Shown here piece by piece: positions 25,812-33,851 of a stretch of 64,000 nucleotides of DNA (position 1 is the first letter of the stretch; the number at the start of each line of letters is the position of its first letter). The stretch comes from Sphingomonas adhaesiva (GTDB taxonomy: Bacteria > Pseudomonadota > Alphaproteobacteria > Sphingomonadales > Sphingomonadaceae). The stretch covers positions 310,001-374,000 of the forward strand of contig NZ_NWVC01000003.1 of assembly GCF_002374855.1 (NCBI RefSeq). Reading direction: 5' to 3'. The notes beneath the pieces were generated by a model that saw only the letters and a list, made by a program, of their open reading frames with translations, made no database searches and was not told the DNA's origin. The translations under genes and the position numbers were made by a program.

Positions 25812-28690
25812 GCCAGGATCCGGTCGATCAGCTCGATCGGATGCAGCGGGCGGCGGCCGGTCATCCGCTTCGTCTGGCAGCGGCAGGAAAAACCCGTTGC
25901 CAGCATGCGGTCGTCATGCGTCGCCTGCGCCCAGCCGAGTGCGAAGATGTCCCTGGACAGGCGCTGGTGCGCGGCGTCGTGGCCGAACAGCCCGGCCATG
26001 CCGCAGCAGCCCGTCTTGACCGGCTGGGCCGCGATGCCGAAGCGGGCGAGTGCGGCCGCCCAGCCAGCGAGTGCCTGCGGGCGCAGCGCCTGTTCGGTGC
26101 AGTGGCCGAGCAGCCGGTAGGGCGCGGCGCCGCTGTTGCCTCGGCGCACGGGATCGCCCTGCGCCAGCACGGTTTCCAGTCCCGCAACATCGACGCTCTC
26201 GCCCGTCATCTCGGTGAATTCCTGCGCAAACATCAACGCTGTCGCGGCGTCCAGCCCGACCAGCCGCACCCCGGTGCCGGCCAGCGCCCGGGCCTCCGCC
26301 ATGCGCGCGCGGGCGATGCGTGCGAAGCGGCCGCGCATCCCGATCAGGTGGAGCGCCTTGCCGTTGCTGCGCGCGGGCAGCCGCAGGACGATGAAGCTGC
26401 AGGCGGCCAGCACGCGCGCGGCAGCCAGCAGGACATGGCCGTCGAAGCTGGCCGTGAAGCTGTCCTCGACCAGGACGATGGTGTTCGCCCGGGATTCCGG
26501 CGGCAGCGCGTCGATCGCCGCGACCGTCGCGACCGGCGGCAGCGCGCGGGCGTCGGCGACGGAAAAGCGCGGCAGGTCGACGTAACCGAGCCGCGCCAAT
26601 GCCGCGCGCGCGGCGCCGGTGCCCAGCACGGCGTTGGCGACCCCGGGCATCCGCCGCCCGATCGCGAGCATCGGCTCCATCCGGGCGAGGAAATGCTGGC
26701 GCAGCGGGCGCCGCGTTGCGGTACGTTCGGCGAAGCGCGACTTCATCGTCGGGATATCGACCTTCACCGGGCACAATGTGGTGCACGCCTTGCACGACAG
26801 GCACGTCGACAGCGACCGGTGCGTGTCGGCGGTGATCGCGTCGCGCTCGGCACGTTCAGCCGGCGTCGGGTCCGCGATGGAATCGAGCCGCGCCCAGGTG
26901 CGCAGCAAAGCGGCGCGGCCCTTGGGCGATTGCGCGCGGTCGCGCGTCGCCTTGTACGACGGGCACATCACGTCCAGCGCGTCCCAGGCGTGGCACGCGC
27001 CGTTGCCGTTGCACGCGACGGCGCGGTCGAACGCCAGCGCGTTCCGATCGGAAATGTCGCGATCGGCATCGGCGCGCAGCGGTACGCCGTCGATTCGATC
27101 GACCTCATGCCCCGCCGGCGCGGCGAGCTTGCCGGGGTTGAGGCGGTTGTCGGGATCAAAGACGGTCTTCAGCCGCACCAGTTCGGGGTAGAGATCGCCG
27201 AAGAACAGCGGCGAATATTCCCCTCGGAACCCGCGCCCATGTTCGCCCCACAGCAACCCGCCATAGTCTTTGGTCAGCTGTGCCACCGCGTCGGAGATCG
27301 GGCGGATCAACGCCGCCCGCGCCGGATCGCGCAGGTCCAGGAACGGGCGGACGTGCAGGCAGCCGACGTCGGCATGGCCGAACATGCCATATTGCAGGCC
27401 GTGGCGATCGAGCAGCGCGCGGAACTGCGCGACATAATCGGCCAGCCGTTCCGGGGGGACCGCGGTGTCCTCGACGAAGGGAATGCCCTGGCGCGCGCCG
27501 CCCAGCCGGGCGAGCAGCCCGACCGACTTTTCGCGCAGCGCCCATAACTGCCCGATCTGCGCAGGGTCGCGCACGATCCGGCAATCGCCCGCCGGCCCGA
27601 TCGCGGCCAGCCGGTCCAGCCCCGCCGCGATCGCCGCATCGTCGTCGCCGGTGAACTCGACGAAGTTCATCGCCGCGACCGGCCGGTCGCCCGTGCCGCC
27701 CAGCAGCGCCTCAACGCTGGTCCAGATGATGTCCGAATGCGCGACGCCCAGGATCTTGTCGTCGATGATCTCGATCGCGTCAGGGTCGGCGGCGATCAGC
27801 CGCTGGACGTCGCGCATCGCCGCATCGAACGTGTCGTAGCGGATGACCGCCAGCGCGCGCCGCTGGGGCCGCGGTTCCACCCGCAGCGTGATCGAACGGG
27901 TCAGCGCCAGCGTCCCTTCGGACCCCGCCAGCAGATAGCCGAGGAAGAACTGGTCCGCGGCCGCATCCCATGTGCGTTGCAGGTTGTAGCCGGTCAGCCC
28001 GCGGTTCATCCGCGGGAAGATCGCCGCGATCTCGTCGGCGCGGGTGGTGACGATGCGCAGCGCCTCGCGGTGGATGTCGGCGACGATGCCGGTGCCGCCC
28101 GCGATCCGTTCCGCCGCTGCGCGGGTCATCGGTTCGGCGCGCCACGACGTACCGTCGGACAGCGTCAGGTCGATGGCGGCGATATAGTCGGACGTCTTGC
28201 CCCAGCGGCGCGATCCCTTGCCCGACGCATCGGTCGCGACCATTCCGCCGATCGTCGCGCGGCTGGCGGTCGACACCATCGGCGGGAAGAAGCGGCCGTG
28301 CGGTGCCAGGAAGGCGTTCAGCTGGTCCAGCACCACGCCCGGTTCGACCACCACGGTGTTCGCCACCGGATCGAACGCGCCGATGCCGCGCATGTGGCGG
28401 CCGAAATCGACGATCACCCCGGTGTTGAGCGACTGGCCGTTGGTGCCGGTGTCGCCGCCCCGCGCGGTCAGCGACAGCGCTGTGCCCGATCGTCGCAGCG
28501 CCTGCACCACCGCCGTCACGTCGTCGCCGCTGCGCGGATAGACGATTGCGGCGGGCAGCAACTGGTAGATGGAATTGTCGGTCGACGCGACGTGCCGCGC
28601 GCCGATCCCGCTTTCCCGATCGCCGCCGAAGCCGGCCGCGCCCAGTTCGGCGAACAGCCGCGCGACCGCCGCCCCGGTGGCCTCGGCCAT
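25808..28690 (-). CDS. ydiJ: FAD/4Fe-4S D-2-hydroxyglutarate dehydrogenase (YdiJ type)
   Basis: A 960-residue multidomain flavoprotein. It has an FAD-binding PCMH domain (about 45-270, GGDTGTNGQSLN), an FAD-oxidase C-terminal domain (to about 530), then iron-sulfur sequences NGACHAWDAL (about 560) and CLSCKACTTLCPVKVDIP (about 627-644), and a CCG-like tail (GCCGMAGLFGHD, about 900). This matches YdiJ-type D-2-hydroxyglutarate dehydrogenase, which oxidises D-2-hydroxyglutarate to 2-oxoglutarate and passes electrons to the respiratory chain. It follows hglS with no gap (TAG directly before ATG), and hglS makes exactly that substrate, which strongly supports the assignment. Last gene of the astC-astD-astA-hglS-ydiJ operon. 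Confidence 0.85.
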   Translation of the reverse strand: MAEATGAAVARLFAELGAAGFGGDRESGIGARHVASTDNSIYQLLPAAIVYPRSGDDVTAVVQALRRSGTALSLTARGGDTGTNGQSLNTGVIVDFGRHMRGIGAFDPVANTVVVEPGVVLDQLNAFLAPHGRFFPPMVSTASRATIGGMVATDASGKGSRRWGKTSDYIAAIDLTLSDGTSWRAEPMTRAAAERIAGGTGIVADIHREALRIVTTRADEIAAIFPRMNRGLTGYNLQRTWDAAADQFFLGYLLAGSEGTLALTRSITLRVEPRPQRRALAVIRYDTFDAAMRDVQRLIAADPDAIEIIDDKILGVAHSDIIWTSVEALLGGTGDRPVAAMNFVEFTGDDDAAIAAGLDRLAAIGPAGDCRIVRDPAQIGQLWALREKSVGLLARLGGARQGIPFVEDTAVPPERLADYVAQFRALLDRHGLQYGMFGHADVGCLHVRPFLDLRDPARAALIRPISDAVAQLTKDYGGLLWGEHGRGFRGEYSPLFFGDLYPELVRLKTVFDPDNRLNPGKLAAPAGHEVDRIDGVPLRADADRDISDRNALAFDRAVACNGNGACHAWDALDVMCPSYKATRDRAQSPKGRAALLRTWARLDSIADPTPAERAERDAITADTHRSLSTCLSCKACTTLCPVKVDIPTMKSRFAERTATRRPLRQHFLARMEPMLAIGRRMPGVANAVLGTGAARAALARLGYVDLPRFSVADARALPPVATVAAIDALPPESRANTIVLVEDSFTASFDGHVLLAAARVLAACSFIVLRLPARSNGKALHLIGMRGRFARIARARMAEARALAGTGVRLVGLDAATALMFAQEFTEMTGESVDVAGLETVLAQGDPVRRGNSGAAPYRLLGHCTEQALRPQALAGWAAALARFGIAAQPVKTGCCGMAGLFGHDAAHQRLSRDIFALGWAQATHDDRMLATGFSCRCQTKRMTGRRPLHPIELIDRILA

Positions 28691-30034
28691 CTACGCCGCC
28701 GCCCGGACGGGCAGGCCAGTGACCCGCGCGACGGATTGCGCCTCCAGTGCGGCATAGAGCGCGAACGGATCGAGCACCGGTGCGCCCAGCGCCGCCTCGA
28801 ACGCGGCCTTCGCGGCGGAGGCGGCATAGTGGCGCTGGTCGTCGTTGCCGAGGTTCGACTGGAAGATGCCCGCCGCGCTGACCGGCAGGAAATCCTCGTA
28901 GACGATCGGCGTGGCACGGATGTGACCGGCGGCGATCCCCGCTTCCAGATCGGCGACAGGAGGGCCGTCGCCGGCATCGACCGGCTCGTAGCGGAAATAG
29001 GCCAGCCCGCGTTCGCGCAAGGCCTCCAGCGTGTCGGGGAAGTCGGTGAAGGCGGTCGCCAGCCGCTCGGCATAGCTGCCCCCCGTGCCGCTGCGCGCCT
29101 GTTCCAGCAGCCGGTCGTAGAGCTCGCGCCCCGCAGGGGTCAGCGCGGCACCGCGCTGTTCGATCTCGCCGAAGCGGGCGGTGTGCTGGCCGGGCTGGCC
29201 GCCGGGGAAGACCACGTCCTCCTCGATCGCCTTGAAGCTGGTCTGGCGCAGCAGGATCGGAACGGCGCGCGGCGGCGGCCCCTCGACCACCGCCTTCGCG
29301 TCGATGCCGCGCGCCTGCATTTCCGCCTGCGCCGCGTCGATATCGAGCGTGCGGGGCGTCAGGTGATTGATATGCGGCCCTCGGAACGACACGATATCGG
29401 CGATCAGCCGGTGTGCCGCGCTCAGCCGGTCGTAGGCGTCGGCGTCGACGCGCGCATCGCCGTGCCAGCGGAAGGTTTCGAGCAGTTCGGCGACGAAGCG
29501 GTCGGCCTCGCCATCGCCCAGCCCGCCCTGCGCCTCCGCGCGTTCGATCAGGCGCACCGCCTCGTCCGTGAAGATGCGGCGGTCCGCCAGGATCGCCTCC
29601 GCCTCGGCGCGCAGCCCTTCATCCTCGATCAGTTCCAGCCGCAGCAGCGAGGTGAAGACGCGGAACGGATTGGCGGCCAGTGCGGCCTCGTCGATCGGGC
29701 GGAACGCGGTGGAATGGACCGGCACGCCGGCGACCGACAGGTCATAATAGCCGACCGGCCACATCCCCATCACCGCAAAGGCGCGGCGCATCATCGCCAG
29801 CTCCGCTGCCGTCCCCAGCCGGATCGCGCCGTGCCGCTCGACGTCGAGCCGATCGAGCTCGCCGCGCGCGCGCAGTTCGGCGGACAATGCCGGGCGCTCC
29901 GCCAGCACCCGCCGGTTCACGTCGGCGACGATCGACAGGAGGTCGCCGTACAGCGGCACCTCGTCGCGATACATCGCCGACATGGCGCGGGAGAAACGGG
30001 TGCGGATGGTGTCGGCGCAAACCGGAACGGACAT
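28691..30034 (-). CDS. hglS: 2-oxoadipate dioxygenase/decarboxylase (HglS, DUF1338)
   Basis: A 447-residue protein of the DUF1338/VOC family, similar in length to Pseudomonas putida HglS (about 464). HglS is an Fe(II) enzyme that converts 2-oxoadipate to D-2-hydroxyglutarate in lysine breakdown. The metal and substrate residues I recall for HglS (His70, Arg74, His226, Glu294) have clear counterparts: His68 and Arg72 (VERHGAIRLGT), His224 (GPHINHLTPRTLD) and Glu290 (ARFGEIEQRG). The ATG at 30034 begins the family domain; longer frames run into astA. It lies 20 bases after astA and abuts ydiJ. Its presence ties this operon to 2-oxoadipate, hence lysine or 2-aminoadipate. Confidence 0.87.
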   Translation of the reverse strand: MSVPVCADTIRTRFSRAMSAMYRDEVPLYGDLLSIVADVNRRVLAERPALSAELRARGELDRLDVERHGAIRLGTAAELAMMRRAFAVMGMWPVGYYDLSVAGVPVHSTAFRPIDEAALAANPFRVFTSLLRLELIEDEGLRAEAEAILADRRIFTDEAVRLIERAEAQGGLGDGEADRFVAELLETFRWHGDARVDADAYDRLSAAHRLIADIVSFRGPHINHLTPRTLDIDAAQAEMQARGIDAKAVVEGPPPRAVPILLRQTSFKAIEEDVVFPGGQPGQHTARFGEIEQRGAALTPAGRELYDRLLEQARSGTGGSYAERLATAFTDFPDTLEALRERGLAYFRYEPVDAGDGPPVADLEAGIAAGHIRATPIVYEDFLPVSAAGIFQSNLGNDDQRHYAASAAKAAFEAALGAPVLDPFALYAALEAQSVARVTGLPVRAAA

Positions 30035-30054
30035 GCGGGTGGCTCCCAATCGGA

Positions 30055-31062
30055 TCAGCGAGGTGCGTAGGTGAGGGTGTCGCCGATCGCGGCGCCCAGT
30101 GCGGCGGCGGCGACCGGGTCGATCGCGATGCCGTCGCCATGCGGCGCGACCGTGCCGAAACAGCATCGGAACGCCGCCAACCGGCCGCTGGCGACGATGA
30201 CCGGCGCTCCCCCGGTCGCGGTGGTCGCGCGGACCGTGGCGGTGCGCGCCGCGCGGATCGTCGCGATATCGTCGGTGGCGGCGGTCACGGTCGGGCCACC
30301 GTCGAACAGGTCGATGTAGCGATCGTGGCGAAAGCCTTCCTTTTCCAGCAATCGCATCGCCGGACGGCCGGACGGGTGCGGCACGCCGACCACGTCGCGC
30401 GCGCGCGGGTCGAGCATCGCGAGCAGCACCGGGGTGCGCGGCATCATCTCGGCCAGTGCATGCGTGCCGTTGGCGGCGTTGAACGCATCGGCCTGCGCGA
30501 AGCTGATGCCGAAGAAGCGGGCTGCAATCCCGTCCCAGAAGGGCGCGCCGCCGTCCTCTTCCACCACGCCGCGCAGTTCGGCGATCGTCGTGTCGGCGAA
30601 GCGGGCGCGGTGCATCGCGATGAAGAGGTAGCGGCTGCGCGCCAGCAGCGCGCCGGCCCCGGCGGCGCGGGCGTCCGCGCGCAGGAACAGCCCGCCGACC
30701 TCGCTGCATCCGTGATGATCGGTGCAGATCGTCAGCTGGTCGCTCTCGATCGCGCGGTCCAGCCCGGCGCACCACGCGCTGCGCCGGTCGATGCGATAGC
30801 TGTAGAAGGGGGTGCTGCCGCCCACCCGCGCAAAAATCTGGCAGGTGCCGCAGGCATCGGCGCCGTCTTCCAGCACGAACAGGAACCGGTCGTCATCCGG
30901 CTGGCCCTGTTCGCGACCGAACGCGGCGATCGCCGCGGTCAGCCGGTCACGCAACTTGTCGCGATCGGGCGGCAGGTTCACGAACCCGCCGCCGGTGCTC
31001 CGGGCCATCGCATCCAGGGCGGGCAGGTCGTCGAGGCCCGCCGCGCGCATGACCATCGTCAT
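30055..31062 (-). CDS. astA: arginine N-succinyltransferase (AstA/AruF-G family)
   Basis: A 335-residue protein close in size to E. coli AstA (344), with the family landmarks STGGGFVNLP, SSEVGGLFL-like (here CSEVGGLFL), MRGV-like (LRGVVEEDG), PFWDGIAARFF and IDLFDGGPT. It transfers succinyl from succinyl-CoA to the alpha-amino group of arginine, the first AST-pathway step; relatives also accept ornithine. Its ATG (31062) overlaps the astD stop as ATGA. Since hglS-ydiJ follow in the same operon and no astB is in the window, a different basic amino acid such as lysine or ornithine should be considered as the substrate. Confidence 0.87.
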   Translation of the reverse strand: MTMVMRAAGLDDLPALDAMARSTGGGFVNLPPDRDKLRDRLTAAIAAFGREQGQPDDDRFLFVLEDGADACGTCQIFARVGGSTPFYSYRIDRRSAWCAGLDRAIESDQLTICTDHHGCSEVGGLFLRADARAAGAGALLARSRYLFIAMHRARFADTTIAELRGVVEEDGGAPFWDGIAARFFGISFAQADAFNAANGTHALAEMMPRTPVLLAMLDPRARDVVGVPHPSGRPAMRLLEKEGFRHDRYIDLFDGGPTVTAATDDIATIRAARTATVRATTATGGAPVIVASGRLAAFRCCFGTVAPHGDGIAIDPVAAAALGAAIGDTLTYAPR

Positions 31063-32498
31063 GAGCGGGCCAGACCCTCGGCCAAGGCCAGATGCGGTTG
31101 CAACGCGTCCCATTGCCCGGTGGCGCCGCCGGCCTCGAAACTGGCCATCGGATAGGCGCAATAATCGGCGGCGTAGAAGGCGCTGGGGCGATGGTTGCCG
31201 GAATCGCCGATCCCGCCGAAAGGCTGTGCGCCCGCGGCGCCCGTCGTCGGGCGGTTGCGGTTGACGATGCCCGCGCGCGCCTCGACCAGGAACTGCTGCC
31301 ACAGCGCGTCGTCGGCGGTCACCAGCCCGGCTGACAGGCCGAAGCGGGTGGCGTTGGCCAGCGCGATCGCATCGTCGAACGATGCCGCGCGATGCACCTG
31401 CAGGACGGGGGCGAAGATTTCGTCATCCGGCGCGTCGATGCCGGTCATGTCGATCAGCGCGGGGGTGACGAAGGCGGGCCGCCGCCCCTCGACCGTGCCG
31501 AAGGGGACGATCGGCCGTCCGCCCAGCGCGACCAGCCGGTCGACCTGCCCGCGGGCCGTCGCCGCCGCCTGGTCGGAGATCAGCGGCCCCATATAGGGCG
31601 CCGGGGAATCGTCCCAGCGACCGATCGTCAGCCGCGGGATCAGCGCGGCAACCGCCTCCACCACCGCATCGCCGAACGCCCCGGCCGGCACGATCAGCCG
31701 CCGCGCGCACGAACAGCGCTGCCCGGTCGTGACATAGGCCGACTGCACCACCAGTGCCGCCACTTCCCGGACGTCGCCGTCCCACGCCACCAGCGGGTTG
31801 TTGCCGCCCAGTTCCAGCGCCAGGATGACGTCGGGCCGTTCGGCGAAACGGCGGCGGAAATGCGCACCGGTCGCCGCCGATCCGGTGAACAGCAGGCCGT
31901 CGATCGCCGCATCGACCAGCGCCGCGCCGGTCTCGCGCCCGCCCTGCACCACCTGCAGCACATCGTCGGGCAGACCCGCCGCATGCCACGCATCGCACAT
32001 CGCCGCGCCGACCGCGGGGGTCAGTTCGGACGGCTTGAACACGATCGTATTGCCGGCCAGCAACGCCGGGACGATATGGCCGTTGGGCAAATGGCCGGGG
32101 AAATTGTACGGCCCCAGCACCGCCATCACGCCATGCGGGCGGTGGCGCAGGATCGACGCCCCGAACGGCATCGGCGTCTCGCGATGGCCGGCGCGTTCGG
32201 CCTGCGCGGTGATCGACAGTTCGACCTTGCCGATCATCGTCGCGACTTCCTGCGCCGATTCCCACAGCGGCTTGCCGGTTTCGCGCGCGATCACCCGCGC
32301 CAGCGCGTCGCTGCGCTCCTTCAGGACGCCGGCATAGGCGCGCACCACGGCGATCCGATCGTCCAGCGCGGTCGCGCGCCAGTCGCGGAACGCCGCGCGC
32401 GCGCGCGCCACTGCCGCGGTCACGTCCGCCGCGGTCGCGGCCGGTGCGGACCAGACGGTCTCGCCCGTCGCGGGGCAGGTGGATACCAGTGCCGTCAT
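31059..32498 (-). CDS. astD: succinylglutamate-semialdehyde dehydrogenase (AstD family)
   Basis: A 479-residue NAD(P)-dependent aldehyde dehydrogenase of the AstD branch (E. coli AstD is 492). It has the Rossmann region PYNFPGHLPNGHIVPAL, the general base Glu229 in LELGGNNP and the catalytic Cys262 in TTGQRCSC. The reaction is oxidation of N2-succinylglutamate semialdehyde to N2-succinylglutamate, or of a homologue one carbon longer if the operon serves lysine. Its ATG shares one base with the astC stop (TGATG) and its stop overlaps the astA start, so all three are translationally coupled. Confidence 0.88.
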   Translation of the reverse strand: MTALVSTCPATGETVWSAPAATAADVTAAVARARAAFRDWRATALDDRIAVVRAYAGVLKERSDALARVIARETGKPLWESAQEVATMIGKVELSITAQAERAGHRETPMPFGASILRHRPHGVMAVLGPYNFPGHLPNGHIVPALLAGNTIVFKPSELTPAVGAAMCDAWHAAGLPDDVLQVVQGGRETGAALVDAAIDGLLFTGSAATGAHFRRRFAERPDVILALELGGNNPLVAWDGDVREVAALVVQSAYVTTGQRCSCARRLIVPAGAFGDAVVEAVAALIPRLTIGRWDDSPAPYMGPLISDQAAATARGQVDRLVALGGRPIVPFGTVEGRRPAFVTPALIDMTGIDAPDDEIFAPVLQVHRAASFDDAIALANATRFGLSAGLVTADDALWQQFLVEARAGIVNRNRPTTGAAGAQPFGGIGDSGNHRPSAFYAADYCAYPMASFEAGGATGQWDALQPHLALAEGLARS

Positions 32499-33694
32499 CA
32501 CGCCGCCTGCGCCATCGCACCGCGCGCCGCGACGCAGGCGGCCTCCAGCCGGGTCACGGCTTCCGCCACTTCGGCAGGGGTGATGAGCAGCGAGGGCAGC
32601 AGCCGCACGCAATTCTCGCCGCCGCCCGCGACCAGCAGGCCGTGATCGCGCGCGATGCCCATGAATTCGCGGTTGTTGGGGATCATCTTCAACCCGATCA
32701 GCAGCCCCTTGCCGCGCACCTCGGCGATGACGTCGGGGAAGCGACCGCGCAGGTCCTCCAGCCGGTCGAAGAAATCGGCGCTGGCGGCGCGGGCGTTGGC
32801 CAGCGTCTCCCCGTTTGCGATCGTGTCGAACGCAGCGATGCCGACCGCCATCGCCAGCGGATTGCCGCCGAAGGTGGTGCCGTGGACGCCCGGGGTCATG
32901 CCCTTCGCCGCCTCGGCGGTGGCAAGGCATGCGCCGACCGGGAAGCCCGATCCCAGCGCCTTGGCCAGCGCCATGATGTCCGGCGCCGCGCCATCGAACC
33001 ATTGATGCGCGAACAGCTTGCCGGTGCGGCCCATCCCGCTCTGCACTTCGTCATGGATCAGCAGCACGCCGTGCCGGCGGGTCAGCGCGCGCAGCCGCAG
33101 CAGCCATTCCCCGGACAGCGCGCGTGCGCCGCCTTCGCCCTGCACCGGCTCAACGATCACCGCCGCGGTGGTCGGGCGGGCGATCGCTTCCTCGATCGCG
33201 GCGGCATCGTCGACCGACAGCTGGACGAACCCCGGCAGGCGCGGGCCGCATCCCTCCATGTAACCGGCGTTCCCCGACGCATTGATCGCGGCATAGGTGC
33301 GCCCGTGGAATGACCCGGCGAAGCCGACGATGTCGATCCGTTCCGGCTGGCCTTTGACGTGATGATAGCGGCGCGCGGTCTTGATCGCGCACTCCACCGC
33401 CTCGGTGCCGGTGTTGGCGAAGAACACGCAATCGGCGAACGAGGCGTCGACCAGCCGCTGCGCCAGCGCCTCCTGCCCGGGAATGCGGAAGATGTTCGAC
33501 ACGTGCCACAGCTTGCCCGCCTGCTCGGTCAGCGCCGCCACCAGCGCGGGATGTGCATGGCCCAGCGCGTCGGTGGCGATGCCGGCGACGCAGTCCAGAT
33601 AGCGCCGGCCGGCGGTATCGGTCAGCCACACGCCCTTGCCGGATTCGACCGCGATCGGCGCCCGATTGTACAGGTTCATCAGCGGATCGGTCAT
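32498..33694 (-). CDS. astC: acetylornithine/succinylornithine aminotransferase (AstC/ArgD family)
   Basis: A 398-residue class III PLP aminotransferase. It has FFANTGTEAVECAIK (PLP phosphate loop), the SFHGRTYAA motif, DEVQSGMGRTG with the PLP-contact Asp, and the Schiff-base lysine Lys245 in ALAKALGSG. It removes the delta-amino group of N2-succinylornithine (or acetylornithine) using 2-oxoglutarate; ArgD/AstC enzymes are known to be permissive and some accept lysine-derived homologues. First gene of the five-gene operon, so its catabolic rather than biosynthetic role follows from context. The upstream gap of 157 bases should contain the operon promoter. Confidence 0.86.
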   Translation of the reverse strand: MTDPLMNLYNRAPIAVESGKGVWLTDTAGRRYLDCVAGIATDALGHAHPALVAALTEQAGKLWHVSNIFRIPGQEALAQRLVDASFADCVFFANTGTEAVECAIKTARRYHHVKGQPERIDIVGFAGSFHGRTYAAINASGNAGYMEGCGPRLPGFVQLSVDDAAAIEEAIARPTTAAVIVEPVQGEGGARALSGEWLLRLRALTRRHGVLLIHDEVQSGMGRTGKLFAHQWFDGAAPDIMALAKALGSGFPVGACLATAEAAKGMTPGVHGTTFGGNPLAMAVGIAAFDTIANGETLANARAASADFFDRLEDLRGRFPDVIAEVRGKGLLIGLKMIPNNREFMGIARDHGLLVAGGGENCVRLLPSLLITPAEVAEAVTRLEAACVAARGAMAQAA

Positions 33695-33732
33695 GACGTT
33701 TCCTATTCTGGAAAGGGACGATATCGGGCTGT

Positions 33733-33759
33733 GGCGGCGCGCGGATACGACGCGCCGCC
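33733..33759. terminator. GC-rich hairpin between the AstE-like gene and astC
   Basis: GGCGGCGCG (33733-33741) pairs perfectly with CGCGCCGCC (33751-33759) around a nine-base loop. It could end the AstE-like transcript or act in the astC leader. No T-run follows on the minus strand. Confidence 0.4.
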
Positions 33760-33851
33760 CGCTCTATCGGGCAGGATCAGCGATGCGCCAAACGTATTGG
33801 CTTCATCTGCTGATGCAGGATTGGAATATAGGAGGAACAGGCCGCGGCGGG

